A stretch of DNA of 44,509 bases, taken from Chloroflexota bacterium. GTDB lineage: Bacteria; Chloroflexota; UBA11872. The position numbers were made by a program, and so were the translations under genes. Positions 34,891 through 43,453 of this stretch are shown here, piece by piece. The DNA lies in the NCBI GenBank assembly GCA_026707585.1, contig JAPOWQ010000071.1, positions 1 to 44,509 on the forward strand, in the 5' to 3' direction. The notes under the pieces were generated by a model. That model was not told the DNA's origin and made no database searches. It saw only the letters and a list, made by a program, of their open reading frames with translations. Numbering within the stretch: position 1 is the first letter of the stretch; the number at the start of each line of letters is the position of its first letter.

Positions 34891-35500
34891 CTAGCTCGAT
34901 GTGCGCGCGATATTTCGCAAGAAAGCTTCGTCCATCTCGTGGCGCTCGTCGGCGGCTAGCCAAAGGTCGTAAGCGTAGGTTGAGCGGCCATCTGAACCAT
35001 AGCGTGGACCGTGGAACAACCAGACAGAAACGCCTTCCCCCTTAACAGCCTCTGCCGCTGGCACGAAGTCGCCATCTCCGGCGACGAGCGCAATATGTGT
35101 GACGAGTCGGCGACCTGCCAAAAGCGCGGCATCAAGCCCCAGCAGAAGATCAACGCGTTTCTGAGTGAAGATCGGATGGCCGTCTGCTCTAAAGCCGTCG
35201 TGCCGCAGACGGCCCTCACGCACCTGAAACCTCGGAAGATGTGACAAGGCTGTTGCGAAGCCGCGATAGCCGGCCGGTGCGTTCGCGGTCTTCTTCTGTC
35301 GGTGGCTCGTGTTGATAGGGAGGGCACGTGTAGTAGTACGAGCGGAATAGGTCCACTGGCTCAGGAGTCGCATCGGCAACGGATTGGCGAATTCTCTCGG
35401 AGAGCTTCTGCATATCGGCTCTGAGCGTGAACTCGCGAAACTCGTTTCTGCAGAGCGCTTCAACGTATCCGCCGTCAATGAAGACCGCTAGGCGAGCCAT
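34891..35500 (-). pseudogene. NYN-domain (PIN-like) nuclease, broken by a 1-nt frameshift
   Basis: The N-terminal part (35216-35500) reads MARLAVFIDGGYVEALCRNE and on to FRSYYYTCPPYQHEPPTEED. The C-terminal part in another frame (34891 to about 35280) continues GYRGFATALSHLPRFQVREG, then IFTQKRVDLLLGLDAALLA, VAGDGDFVPAAEAVKGEG and a C-terminal helix. Joined after removing one base near 35278 they make a typical NYN/LabA-like (DUF88) protein with catalytic aspartates in FIDGGY and AGDGDF. The start at ATG 35500 has AGGAAGG about seven bases upstream. It is a single frameshift in a homopolymer-poor stretch, so it could be a real lesion, a recoding site or a sequencing error. NYN proteins are PIN-like ribonucleases. 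Confidence 0.75.
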
Positions 35501-35513
35501 CCCATGCCTTCCT

Positions 35514-35552
35514 AAAGCAAAAAAGGCTGAGGCAGACCTGCCTCAGCCTTTG
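35514..35552 (-). terminator. Terminator-type hairpin just upstream of the NYN gene
   Basis: On the minus strand the perfect 14-bp arms AAAGGCTGAGGCAG (plus strand 35522-35535) and CTGCCTCAGCCTTT (35538-35551) form a hairpin followed by a run of six T bases and then TTTAGGAAGG and the NYN start at 35500. This is a textbook intrinsic terminator placed in the leader of the NYN gene. It could attenuate it, or end a short RNA transcribed from the right. Confidence 0.75.
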
Positions 35553-35569
35553 TTCGCCTAAATTGTTCT

Positions 35570-35608
35570 CCTGGCGTGCGCCCCGCCAAAGCGAGTGCGA
35601 ACGCCAGG
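35570..35608 (-). other. Second inverted repeat in the NYN leader
   Basis: CCTGGCGT (35570-35577) and ACGCCAGG (35601-35608) are perfect 8-bp arms 23 nt apart, just upstream (on the minus strand) of the terminator hairpin. With it they could form a folded leader RNA. No other evidence for a transcript. Confidence 0.45.
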
Positions 35609-35712
35609 GAAAATACTTACAGGAAGTTTGCGAGGTAAAGGCGTCGCTGTCAATACTCGTCGACTGCGGGCCGCAGGCTAAGATCCGCCGTTGGATCCAA
35701 TTGGCTCACCTC

Positions 35713-36687
35713 ATGCGTGACAACACTTGCTGCGCGCCGCAATCCGCGCGAGCCGCAAGCAGCGGTCCGGTGCGATTGGGTGTGGCCAAAGGAAGTCCGA
35801 GTTCCCAGCCTCTCCGCCGTCGCCCCGGCATGGCCCGGATCCGGGGTGGCGAGTATCGGATGGGGACGGAGGATCGGAGCGGGTTTCCGGCGGATGGTGA
35901 AGGGCCGGTGCGGGCGGTGCGGGTGGATACGTTCCGGATCGACGTTGCCGCCGTTACGAATGCGCAGTTCGCCGAGTTCATTGCGGCCAGCGGGTACCGG
36001 ACCGAGGCGGAGACGTTCGGGTGGAGCTACGTGTTTCACATGCTGGCATCGGACGAGATAAAACGGCGGACGCCGCAGCGGCCGGATAGCACGCCGTGGT
36101 GGGTGCCGGTGAGCGGGGCCTACTGGGCGGCGCCTGAGGGTCCGGGCACGGACCTGGACGACCGGATGGATCACCCGGTGATTCACGTCTCGTGGAACGA
36201 CACGCTGGCCTACTGCGACTGGGCGGGCACGCGACTGCCCACCGAGGCCGAGTGGGAATATGCGGCGCGGGGCGGACTGGACCAGCGCCGCTATCCGTGG
36301 GGCGACAAGCTGACGCCGAAGGGCGAGCACCGCTGCAACATCTGGCAAGGCACGTTTCCCGAATCCAACACGTCGGCCGACGGCTGGATTGGCACGGCGC
36401 CGGTGGACGCCTATAAGCCGAACGGGTTCGGTCTGTACAACACGTCGGGCAACGTGTGGGAGTGGTGCGCCGACTGGTTCAGCCCCAGCCACCACCTGCG
36501 GGCCGAGCAGCGCAATCCGCAAGGACCGGCGCACGGTCAGCGGCGGGTGCTGCGGGGCGGGTCGTATCTCTGCCACCGGTCGTACTGCAATCGCTACCGG
36601 GTGGCGGCCCGCAGTTCCAACACGCCGGACAGCAGCGCGGGCAACTTGGGGTTTCGCTGCGTGCGGTCGGTTGCTCTTCAGGGCTAA
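35713..36687 (+). CDS. Formylglycine-generating enzyme (sulfatase maturase, SUMF1 family)
   Basis: The 324-residue protein has the FGE-sulfatase domain throughout. It retains both redox cysteines of true FGE: Cys287 and Cys292 in GGSYLCHRSYCNRYR, with SNTPDSSAGNLGFRCV after them, closely resembling human SUMF1. It should convert a cysteine of sulfatases to formylglycine, activating them. Other signatures are GGEYRMGTEDRSGFPADGEG, VTNAQFAEFIAASGYRTEAE, RLPTEAEWEYAARGG and NTSGNVWEWCADWF. The ATG at 35713 gives an N-terminus with CCAPQSARAAS, the CCxP-type start I recall in FGE relatives; ATG 35830 is an alternative. No sulfatase gene lies in the window. GH127 follows 21 bp downstream. Confidence 0.88.
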   Translation: MRDNTCCAPQSARAASSGPVRLGVAKGSPSSQPLRRRPGMARIRGGEYRMGTEDRSGFPADGEGPVRAVRVDTFRIDVAAVTNAQFAEFIAASGYRTEAETFGWSYVFHMLASDEIKRRTPQRPDSTPWWVPVSGAYWAAPEGPGTDLDDRMDHPVIHVSWNDTLAYCDWAGTRLPTEAEWEYAARGGLDQRRYPWGDKLTPKGEHRCNIWQGTFPESNTSADGWIGTAPVDAYKPNGFGLYNTSGNVWEWCADWFSPSHHLRAEQRNPQGPAHGQRRVLRGGSYLCHRSYCNRYRVAARSSNTPDSSAGNLGFRCVRSVALQG

Positions 36688-36708
36688 GGGCAGGCACCCG
36701 CCACGTCG

Positions 36709-38646
36709 ATGAACTCCGCCGCTGTTTTGAACCTGGCGAACTCGCCACACGCGGTAGTGCGGTCGGTGCCGCCGGGGCGGGTTGATGTAGCCGAAGGCTT
36801 CTGGGACGACCGGATGCGGGCGATGCGGACGCATGGGCTGGAGCGGCAGTTCGCGCAGTGCGAGGTGACCGGGCGGCTGCGCAATTTCGAGCGGGCGGCG
36901 GGACGCCTGGAGGGCGAGTTCGAGGGCCGGTATTACAACGACTCGGACGTGTACAAGTGGCTGGAGGCGGCGAGCTATGCGCTGGCGCGGGCGCCTTCGG
37001 CGGAACTGAAGGCTTGTGTCGATGGCGTGATCGAGGCGATCGCCGCCGCGCAACGGCCGGACGGGTACATCAATACGTACTTCAGCGGACCCCGGGAGTC
37101 CTGGCGCTACCGGAACCTGACGGACGAGCACGAGTTGTACTGCATGGGGCACCTGGTCCAGGCGGGGGTGGCGCACCGGAGATCGACGGGGTCGGATCGA
37201 CTGTTCGAGGTCGTGGTGCGGGCGGCGGACCACATCTGCGAGACATTCGGGCCCGAGGGGCGGCCGGAGCCGGACGGGCATCCGGGGATCGAACTAGCCC
37301 TGGTGGAATTGGCGCGGGAGACCGGGAACCCCGCGTACCTGCGGCAGGCGGTGTTTTTTCTAGACAGGCGAGGGGCGGATCCGCCGAATCTGAGCGGTCT
37401 GCATTACCACCAGGACCACGCCCCGGTTCGCGAGCAACGCGACGCCGACGGGCATTCGGTGCGGCTGACCTACCTGGCGGCGGCGATGGCGGACGCGGCC
37501 CTGGATACGGGCGAGGCTGAGTTGCTGGAGGCCTCCGTCCGTTTGTGGGAAAGCGCGTACGAACGTCGCGCCTATGTGACAGGAGGACTGGGGTCGAGGT
37601 ACCAGGGCGAGGCGTTTGGGGCGGACTATGAATTGCCCAACGACCGCGCCTATGCCGAGACCTGCGCGGCGGTGGGCGGGATCTTCTGGAATGCCAGGCT
37701 GCTGGCGGCCACTGGCGACGCTCGTTATGCGGACTGGCTAGAGGCAGCGCTCTACAACGGCGCGCTGGTTGGAGTTTCGCCAGACGGCGGGGCGTATTTC
37801 TACGCCAACCCGCTAGCGGCCGATCCGCAACCGTCGCCGGACGACCAGGGCGGTGTCCACAGCAGCGGGGCGCAGCAGACGGTGGGCGGTCACCAGCGCC
37901 AGCCGTGGTACGACACGGCCTGCTGTCCGCCCAACATCGCGCGGCTGCTGTTGAGCCTGCCGGGCTACGCCTACGGGGTGTCGCCGGGCGCGCTGTGGGT
38001 GCATCAGTACTTGCCGGGACGGGTGGAGGCGGCGCTGCCGGACGGCGGGTTCATGACGTTGCGGGTTGCGACGCGGTATCCGTGGCACGGGGACGTGGAG
38101 CTGATGGTGGAGGACGCCCCGGACAGTCCAGTGGACCTGCGGCTGCGGACTCCCTCGTGGGCCGATGGCGCGAGCCTGGAGGTGGAAGGGTCGCGCGAGG
38201 CTGTCATGCCCGGCTCGTACGCCGCCATTCGGCGGGTCTGGGCGGCGGGAACGACCGTGCGTCTACGGCTGCCGATGGACGTTCGGCTGGTGGCGAGCCA
38301 CCCGCGGGTCCAGGCCAACACCGGGCGAGCCGCCATTGCGCGGGGACCGCTGATCTATTGCATCGAGGCCGCGGATCACCCCGAGTCGAAGGTGGACGCA
38401 CTGGTCCTGGGCCCTGACTCGAACCTGCGAGCCTGGGACGACCCGGACCTGCTGGGCGGACTGACGACCATCAGAGGTTCGGCCGGCGTTGCGGTTCAGA
38501 ACCAGTCGGACGAGCTGTATGCGCGGTTCGACGGCGGCAAGCCAAGGTTGACGGGTTCGACGCCGCTTACCGCGATTCCGTACTTTGCCTGGGCCAACCG
38601 GTCGCCAGGGGCGATGCGCGTGTGGATTCCGTACGTTGACGGCTGA
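36709..38646 (+). CDS. GH127-family glycoside hydrolase (beta-L-arabinofuranosidase-like)
   Basis: The 645-residue protein has the GH127 (alpha/alpha)6-barrel plus beta-sandwich architecture. Zinc/catalytic residues match the family: Glu317 and Cys319 in AYAETCAAVG and Cys405-Cys406 in DTACCPPNIARLLLS, where the first Cys of the pair is the nucleophile in Bifidobacterium HypBA1. Further family strings are GRYYNDSDVYKWLEAASYAL and YVTGGLGSRYQGEAFG. It should release L-arabinofuranose or a related sugar from glycans. No signal peptide is visible, so it probably works in the cytoplasm after uptake. It starts 21 bp after the FGE gene and ends 11 bp inside the sialidase-fold gene: an operon. Confidence 0.9.
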   Translation: MNSAAVLNLANSPHAVVRSVPPGRVDVAEGFWDDRMRAMRTHGLERQFAQCEVTGRLRNFERAAGRLEGEFEGRYYNDSDVYKWLEAASYALARAPSAELKACVDGVIEAIAAAQRPDGYINTYFSGPRESWRYRNLTDEHELYCMGHLVQAGVAHRRSTGSDRLFEVVVRAADHICETFGPEGRPEPDGHPGIELALVELARETGNPAYLRQAVFFLDRRGADPPNLSGLHYHQDHAPVREQRDADGHSVRLTYLAAAMADAALDTGEAELLEASVRLWESAYERRAYVTGGLGSRYQGEAFGADYELPNDRAYAETCAAVGGIFWNARLLAATGDARYADWLEAALYNGALVGVSPDGGAYFYANPLAADPQPSPDDQGGVHSSGAQQTVGGHQRQPWYDTACCPPNIARLLLSLPGYAYGVSPGALWVHQYLPGRVEAALPDGGFMTLRVATRYPWHGDVELMVEDAPDSPVDLRLRTPSWADGASLEVEGSREAVMPGSYAAIRRVWAAGTTVRLRLPMDVRLVASHPRVQANTGRAAIARGPLIYCIEAADHPESKVDALVLGPDSNLRAWDDPDLLGGLTTIRGSAGVAVQNQSDELYARFDGGKPRLTGSTPLTAIPYFAWANRSPGAMRVWIPYVDG

Positions 38647-39682
38647 GCCGGGCCCTATTCAGACGGACCTGTTCACGAGCGGGACGCTCGGCTACCACAC
38701 GTTTCGGATCCCCGCGCTGGTAGTGACGACGCGGCGGACGCTGCTGGCGATCGCCGAGGGGCGGCGGAACTCGCAGCACGACACCGGGGACATCGACCTG
38801 GTCCTTCGCCGCAGCCGCGACGACGGGCAGACATTTGACGAAATGCGGGTGGCTGTGCCCGGCGGCGGCAACGTGGCGGGGAATCCCGCGCCGGTGGTGG
38901 ACGAGACGACCGGCACGATCTGGCTCTGGTTCTGTCGCAACAACTCCGACGGTCCGGAGACCCTGATCTGCGCGGGCAAGGCGCCGCGCACGGTGTGGCT
39001 GACGAGCAGCGACGACGACGGCGAGACCTGGGCCGAACCCCGCGAAATGACGGCCGAGGTCAAGCTGCCGGCGTGGACCTGGTACGGCACCGGGCCGGGC
39101 CATGGGTTGCAGCTGGCCTCGGGGCGGTTGCTGATTCCCTCGTACCACGTCATCGGACAGAACTTCGACCGGGCCACCGACCCCTACATCTCGCACGTGA
39201 TCCTGAGCGACGACCACGGGGAAACCTGGCGCCTGGGCGGCGTGGCCCAGCCGGGCACGAACGAGTGCATGGCCGCGCAGCTGGCCGACGGCCGCGTGTA
39301 TCTGAACGAGCGCAACTACCTGGGCGAGTACCGGCGGGCCTTCGCGGTCAGCCACGACGAAGGCGAGAGCTTCGACGCCTTTGGCTGGCACGAACTCATC
39401 GACCCCATTTGCCAGGCGGCCGTGCTGGGCGTGGGTGGCGACCGGCTGGTGTTCAGCAACGCGGCCAGCCGCTTGCGTGAGCGGCTGACGGTCCGAACGA
39501 GCGCGGACGGTGGACAGTCATGGTCTCGCGGTCGGGTCCTGCACGACGGACGGGCCGCCTATTCGGACCTCTGCGAGCTACCGGACGGAATGCTGGGCTG
39601 TCTCTACGAAGCCGGCAGCGTGGGCGAGTACGAGCACCTGCGCTGGGCGCGATTCAGTCGCGCCTGGATCGGCCTGCCTTAG
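38636..39682 (+). CDS. Sialidase-fold hydrolase (BNR/Asp-box repeat)
   Basis: The 348-residue protein (TTG at 38636, overlapping the GH127 stop by 11 bp) has the FRIP motif (YHTFRIPAL, Arg24) and five Asp boxes: SRDDGQTF, SSDDDGETW, SDDHGETW, SHDEGESF and SADGGQSW, which mark a six-bladed propeller. The family includes exo-sialidases and other sugar hydrolases. No signal peptide is visible, so it may act inside the cell on oligosaccharides. Another TTG at 38585 would add 17 residues without motif content. Tight coupling with GH127 points to the same pathway. The exact linkage cleaved is unknown. Confidence 0.85.
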   Translation: MTAEPGPIQTDLFTSGTLGYHTFRIPALVVTTRRTLLAIAEGRRNSQHDTGDIDLVLRRSRDDGQTFDEMRVAVPGGGNVAGNPAPVVDETTGTIWLWFCRNNSDGPETLICAGKAPRTVWLTSSDDDGETWAEPREMTAEVKLPAWTWYGTGPGHGLQLASGRLLIPSYHVIGQNFDRATDPYISHVILSDDHGETWRLGGVAQPGTNECMAAQLADGRVYLNERNYLGEYRRAFAVSHDEGESFDAFGWHELIDPICQAAVLGVGGDRLVFSNAASRLRERLTVRTSADGGQSWSRGRVLHDGRAAYSDLCELPDGMLGCLYEAGSVGEYEHLRWARFSRAWIGLP

Positions 39683-39697
39683 CGACTGTTTCCCCGG

Positions 39698-40369
39698 TTA
39701 AGCTGGCAGCGGGACCGTGCAGACGCGGCGGGTGAGGGCGCAGCAGAACCAGATTTGGTCCTGGTGCAGCGTCATGCCGTGGACTTCGGGGTCGGGCACG
39801 TCGATCGCGGCCCGGATGTCGCCGGTGGCCGGGTCGATCTTATGGATCTGGCGCAGTCCCACGTCGGAGCACCACACGTGGCCGTCGGCGACGAACACGC
39901 CGTGCGGGCGGTGGCTGGGCGTGGGGATCGAGCGATGCACCGACATGTCGCGTGGGTCGATCAGGAACAGCTTCTGGGCCGGCGGCACGGCCATCCACAT
40001 GTGGCGCTCGTCCACCCACTGCAGGCCGTGCGCGCCGGTGATCTGGGCGTTGGCCGGGTCGACGAAAGCCACGACGCCCTTGCCGGGGGTGTCGTAGTGG
40101 TCAACCGTCGTCCCATCGCCGTTCAGCTTGAAGATGCGGGATCCGAAGGTTGACGAGACCCAGAGGTGCCCGCCGCCAATGGTGACACCGCTGGAATGGT
40201 CGGACTCGGTGGGCATGCGAGCCAGGATCGAGCCGTCCGAGTAGTCGAGCTTGTACAGGTGGTTATTGTCCTGGTCGATCACCCAGAGGCCGTCGTCAGC
40301 CGCCTGCAGGCCATTGGGCTGCGGGCCGGGGGTAATCCAACGGTGGGAAACTGCGGTCACACTTACCAT
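39698..40369 (-). CDS. Beta-propeller protein (virginiamycin B lyase/SMP-30-like)
   Basis: The 223-residue protein has NHL/Vgb-like repeats: NGLQAADDGLWVIDQDNNHL, SGVTIGGGHLWVSSTFGSRI, HGLQWVDERHMWMAVPPAQ, HGVFVADGHVWCSDVGLRQI and HGMTLHQDQIWFCCALTRRV. Each places a small residue, a histidine or serine and a Trp-rich strand in the same order, so the fold is a beta-propeller of about five to six blades. It is like the virginiamycin B lyase or SMP-30/gluconolactonase families, but without evident catalytic residues. It is convergent with the sialidase-fold gene, so it may be unrelated. No signal peptide. Confidence 0.7.
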   Translation of the reverse strand: MVSVTAVSHRWITPGPQPNGLQAADDGLWVIDQDNNHLYKLDYSDGSILARMPTESDHSSGVTIGGGHLWVSSTFGSRIFKLNGDGTTVDHYDTPGKGVVAFVDPANAQITGAHGLQWVDERHMWMAVPPAQKLFLIDPRDMSVHRSIPTPSHRPHGVFVADGHVWCSDVGLRQIHKIDPATGDIRAAIDVPDPEVHGMTLHQDQIWFCCALTRRVCTVPLPA

Positions 40370-40480
40370 CGTTCATGGTGGACCTGGCGCTTCCAGAGTC
40401 GAGATCCATACCACTGAACGCCTGGCCGGACATCGACAGGATCTGACCGAATGATGCCACGACATTCGAATGTTGCGACA

Positions 40481-40536
40481 GCCTCACCAGCTATCCAGGT
40501 GGTGAGGCGGGTCCCAGGGGGTGGCACACCTGCCAC
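40481..40536 (-). terminator. Two hairpins downstream of the secreted-protein gene
   Basis: GCCTCACCA (40481-40489) pairs with TGGTGAGGC (40500-40508), and GTGGCA (40521-40526) pairs with TGCCAC (40531-40536). On the minus strand they follow the stop of the secreted-protein gene (40550) by 14-70 bp. No T-run. Confidence 0.4.
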
Positions 40537-40549
40537 GGCTCGGGGAGGA

Positions 40550-42457
40550 CTATGAACTGCCGGCGAAGTACACCTCCACCGACGTGCTGCCGATCAGGGC
40601 GCCGTCGATGACGCTTTCATCTCGGACTTCGATGCGGAGGAGGCCGGGGGCGGTGGTGGCCGGGATTTCGATCGACCTGGTGTAGGTGCCCGGACCGCCG
40701 TAGTCGCCGGCCACCGAGATCCAACTCTGGTCGATGACGGTTCCGGCCTGGGTGTAGATGCGGTAGGTCAGGTTCTTTTCGAAGGGCATGGCGCTGATGC
40801 GGCCGCGCAGTTCGAGCGAGGCGCCGACCGTGGCGCCGCTGAGGGGGGCTTCCAGGACTATCTCGGGGGTGGGTTCGCGGCTGGTGCGACCGTGGGTGAT
40901 TGGAGCGGCCCGCAGGACGATGGGCACGGCGGTGCGGGCCAGCGCGAAGCCGTCGTCCTGATCCAGGTCGACGATCTCGATACGCCCCGGTCCATCCGCG
41001 GCCGCAATGAACTCGACCGGCGCGGCGAAGGTTCCGGGTTGATCTGCGTATCCCGAAACGGGGAGGCTGCCCATGCCGATTACTCCGCCGCGGGCGTCGT
41101 AGACGAGGTAGGCGAGGTTCTCAGCGGACGGATACACGCTGGTCGTTCCCCGCACCTCGATCCCGCTCGCAACCGCCTCGCCAGGCAGCGGGGACTCGAT
41201 GACCAATGCCCGGCGGGGAACCAGTTGGTCCCCTTCGAGCCCGAATGTGCGGGCGATTTCCAGGGTCGGGCAGCAAAGGCCGTCGCTGGGGCGGTGGGTG
41301 ACCGTCTGCGCAACGATCCGGCCGCCGGTGACGGCCAGGTTCCGCACCGGTACCCGGTCGCCCAGGAACGCCCACGCCGCCTGTTCCGGCGCGCCGTCGC
41401 GATCGAGCACGGCGACGAGGTGAATGAACGTGCCGCTGCCGCCGCCGGAGATGAAGACGACGACCGCGGCGTCGGCGATGCCGTCACCGTCAAGATCGCC
41501 GAAGGCGACGGTGTCGTTGACGATGCCCGCGTGGACCCGTTCCGTCGCACCTTCGCCAAAGGCGATCTGTCCCTCGCCGTCGGTGAACTGAATGGGTGTG
41601 TCCTCGTCCCCGAGAAGCGGCAGGCGGTATTGGGCGTTGCGTAGCTGGTGCAGGGTCAGGCCCTGCTGAATGAGTCCGCCCTCACGGAGTGCGAACGTGC
41701 TGGTGGTGCGCACGGACGGGCAGCAGAGCCCATCCCCGGGACCGTGCGCGAGGATCTGCGCGCGGACCTGGCCGTCTGAAATGCTCAGGCTCTCCACCCG
41801 CACCCGGTCGCCCAGGTACGCGCGCGCCGCCTGTGAGGGCGCGCCGTCGCTATCCAGCACAGCCACCAGGTAGATGAAGGCGCCGCTGCCACCGCCGGAG
41901 GTGTAGACGGCAACGGCGGCATCGGCATTGCCATCGCCGTCCAGGTCGCCGAACGCAATGGCGTCGTCAATGAGGCCCACGGTTTCGCGTTCGGTCGCAC
42001 CCTCGCCGTAGATAAGCGTGCCCGTGCCATCAACGAGTCGAATTGGGGTGTCCTGGTCGCCGAGGAGCGGCAGGTGGTATTCGGCGTTGCGCAGCTGTTC
42101 CAGCGTCAGGCGCTGCGTGGCCGTGGGCGCCGGCAGCGCGGCTTCCCAGGGAAAGCGCTCGCTGTTCAGGCGCTGCTGCAAGCCTTCCGGACCGTTGATC
42201 CAGGTGCGCTGACCGTCGGTGAATCCGGTCCAGTTGTCGGCTTTGCGCCAAGTGAGTCGGCCGTTGGTGGTGTTTTGCTGCGTGATTCCTGTTGCCGGGC
42301 TGTGCTGCTCGTCATCGAGGCAAGTGCCCACGACGTCCGGGATCAGATCGTGCAGGACTTTGAAGCCCAGCTGGAATGCACAGACCTGGGCAAGCAGGGG
42401 CTGGAATGAGAAGACGAGACCGACCATTGCGGCCAGGAGCGCGAGCCTAGTCTTCAT
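40550..42457 (-). CDS. Secreted protein with 150-residue duplication and Ig-like domains
   Basis: The 635-residue protein starts at ATG 42457 (AGGAGGG eight bases upstream) with a signal peptide (residues 1-24, MKTRLALLAAMVGLVFSFQP). Residues 25-105 hold GFKVLHDLIPDVVGTCLDD and DGQRTWINGPEGLQQRLN, a conserved-looking domain I associate with Chloroflexota secreted proteins. Residues 117-256 and 267-406 are two copies of one domain offset by exactly 150 residues, each with LRNAxYxLPLLGDxDTPI, FGDLDGDGxADA (a calcium-binding-like loop), SGGGSG and GDGLCCP or SDGLCCP. Two Ig-like domains follow (about 415-525 and 535-635, Gmad2-like). It is probably extracellular; the function is unknown. Confidence 0.75.
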   Translation of the reverse strand: MKTRLALLAAMVGLVFSFQPLLAQVCAFQLGFKVLHDLIPDVVGTCLDDEQHSPATGITQQNTTNGRLTWRKADNWTGFTDGQRTWINGPEGLQQRLNSERFPWEAALPAPTATQRLTLEQLRNAEYHLPLLGDQDTPIRLVDGTGTLIYGEGATERETVGLIDDAIAFGDLDGDGNADAAVAVYTSGGGSGAFIYLVAVLDSDGAPSQAARAYLGDRVRVESLSISDGQVRAQILAHGPGDGLCCPSVRTTSTFALREGGLIQQGLTLHQLRNAQYRLPLLGDEDTPIQFTDGEGQIAFGEGATERVHAGIVNDTVAFGDLDGDGIADAAVVVFISGGGSGTFIHLVAVLDRDGAPEQAAWAFLGDRVPVRNLAVTGGRIVAQTVTHRPSDGLCCPTLEIARTFGLEGDQLVPRRALVIESPLPGEAVASGIEVRGTTSVYPSAENLAYLVYDARGGVIGMGSLPVSGYADQPGTFAAPVEFIAAADGPGRIEIVDLDQDDGFALARTAVPIVLRAAPITHGRTSREPTPEIVLEAPLSGATVGASLELRGRISAMPFEKNLTYRIYTQAGTVIDQSWISVAGDYGGPGTYTRSIEIPATTAPGLLRIEVRDESVIDGALIGSTSVEVYFAGSS

Positions 42458-42636
42458 CGAGCAGCCCTCCTGTGCGGACCCGAACCACTTAAGCATAGAG
42501 GCGCCGTGGATTGATGAATGCGGGTGAAGTCCGGAACGCGCGATCAGGCCGACGCCCCGCCTGGCCGGATACCAGGGAAGCGAGGGGGCGGTGTTACGGT
42601 GTGTGACATCAGCATACGAGCAGGGCGATCAGCGTG

Positions 42637-43059
42637 ATGAGCCGGCATCTCTCGGTGCGCGTGGGCGACGAGTTGTTCGAGCAGTTGGAGGCGCAGAGCC
42701 GGAGGAGCGGGCAGTCGCGATCGGCGCTGGCCAAGCAGTTGCTGGAGGAAGGGCTGCGAATGGAGCAGCATCCCGGGATCGTCTTCCGTGCGGATCCAGG
42801 CGGGCGACGCGCCGGGTTGATGGGCGGCCCGGACGTGTGGGAAGTGGTGAGCGCGCTTAGCAGTGCGGATGGCGGCGAGGCTGAGAGCCTGGCAGAAATC
42901 GGTGAGCGAACGGGACTGAGCACGGATGAAATAGGTGCCGCCCTGCGGTACTACGCCGACCATACGGACGAAGTTGCTGACTGGATCCGGCGGGTCGAGG
43001 AAGAGGCTGAGCGGGCGGAGGCGAACTGGCGGCGGGGGCTATCGCTGCTCCGCAAGTGA
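42637..43059 (+). CDS. RHH-type antitoxin with DUF433-like C-terminal half
   Basis: The 140-residue protein has an N-terminal ribbon-helix-helix (MSRHLSVRVGDELFEQLEAQ then SRSALAKQLLEEGLRME) and a second half (GIVFRADPGGRRAGLMGGPD, then LAEIGERTGLSTDEIGAALR) resembling the DUF433-like part of VapB-type antitoxins. It should repress its own operon and block the PIN-like toxin encoded downstream. GTG at 42634 is an alternative start. The stop TGA overlaps the toxin GTG (GTGA), so translation is coupled. Confidence 0.8.
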   Translation: MSRHLSVRVGDELFEQLEAQSRRSGQSRSALAKQLLEEGLRMEQHPGIVFRADPGGRRAGLMGGPDVWEVVSALSSADGGEAESLAEIGERTGLSTDEIGAALRYYADHTDEVADWIRRVEEEAERAEANWRRGLSLLRK

Positions 43060-43409
43060 GGCTGCTGCTGGACGAGATGTGGGCGCCCGCGATCGCCGCG
43101 TCGCTGCGGGATCGGGGCCATGACGTCGTAGCCGTGGCCGAACGGCACGACCTTCGCGGAACGCCGGACGCGGCGATCTTCGAGGCAGCCCTGGCGGAGG
43201 GTCGGGCGATCGTGACCGAGAACGTGGTCGATAACCGACCGCTCGCCGCCGACGCCATGCGGGCCGGGTGCCCGCATCCGGCGCTGATCTTTACGAGCAA
43301 CCGGGCCTATCCGCGAGCCAGCCGGCGGACGGCCGGGCGGCTCGTGAGAGCACTCGATGCACTGCTCACCACGCAAGACGCGATCTCAAGCGAACACTGG
43401 CTGGACTAG
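43056..43409 (+). CDS. DUF5615-type PIN-like toxin
   Basis: The 117-residue protein starts at GTG 43056 inside the antitoxin stop and reads MRLLLDEMWAPAIAASLRDR with Asp6, and AIVTENVVDNRPLAADAMR, in line with the DUF5615/Mut7-C-like PIN domain. It probably cleaves RNA when free of its antitoxin. It is the same toxin family as the gene at 1976-2371 but with the canonical TEN motif. It is followed by a 44-bp gap and the leuS stop on the other strand. Confidence 0.78.
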   Translation: MRLLLDEMWAPAIAASLRDRGHDVVAVAERHDLRGTPDAAIFEAALAEGRAIVTENVVDNRPLAADAMRAGCPHPALIFTSNRAYPRASRRTAGRLVRALDALLTTQDAISSEHWLD

Positions 43410-43453
43410 CCGGATAACCAACCTCGGCCAGACGGACCCAGGACCAGAGACGC

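Noticed and set aside
35650-37281. Minus-strand open frame of 543 codons across FGE and GH127
   Set aside because: It is arginine/proline-rich antisense of two well-supported enzymes.
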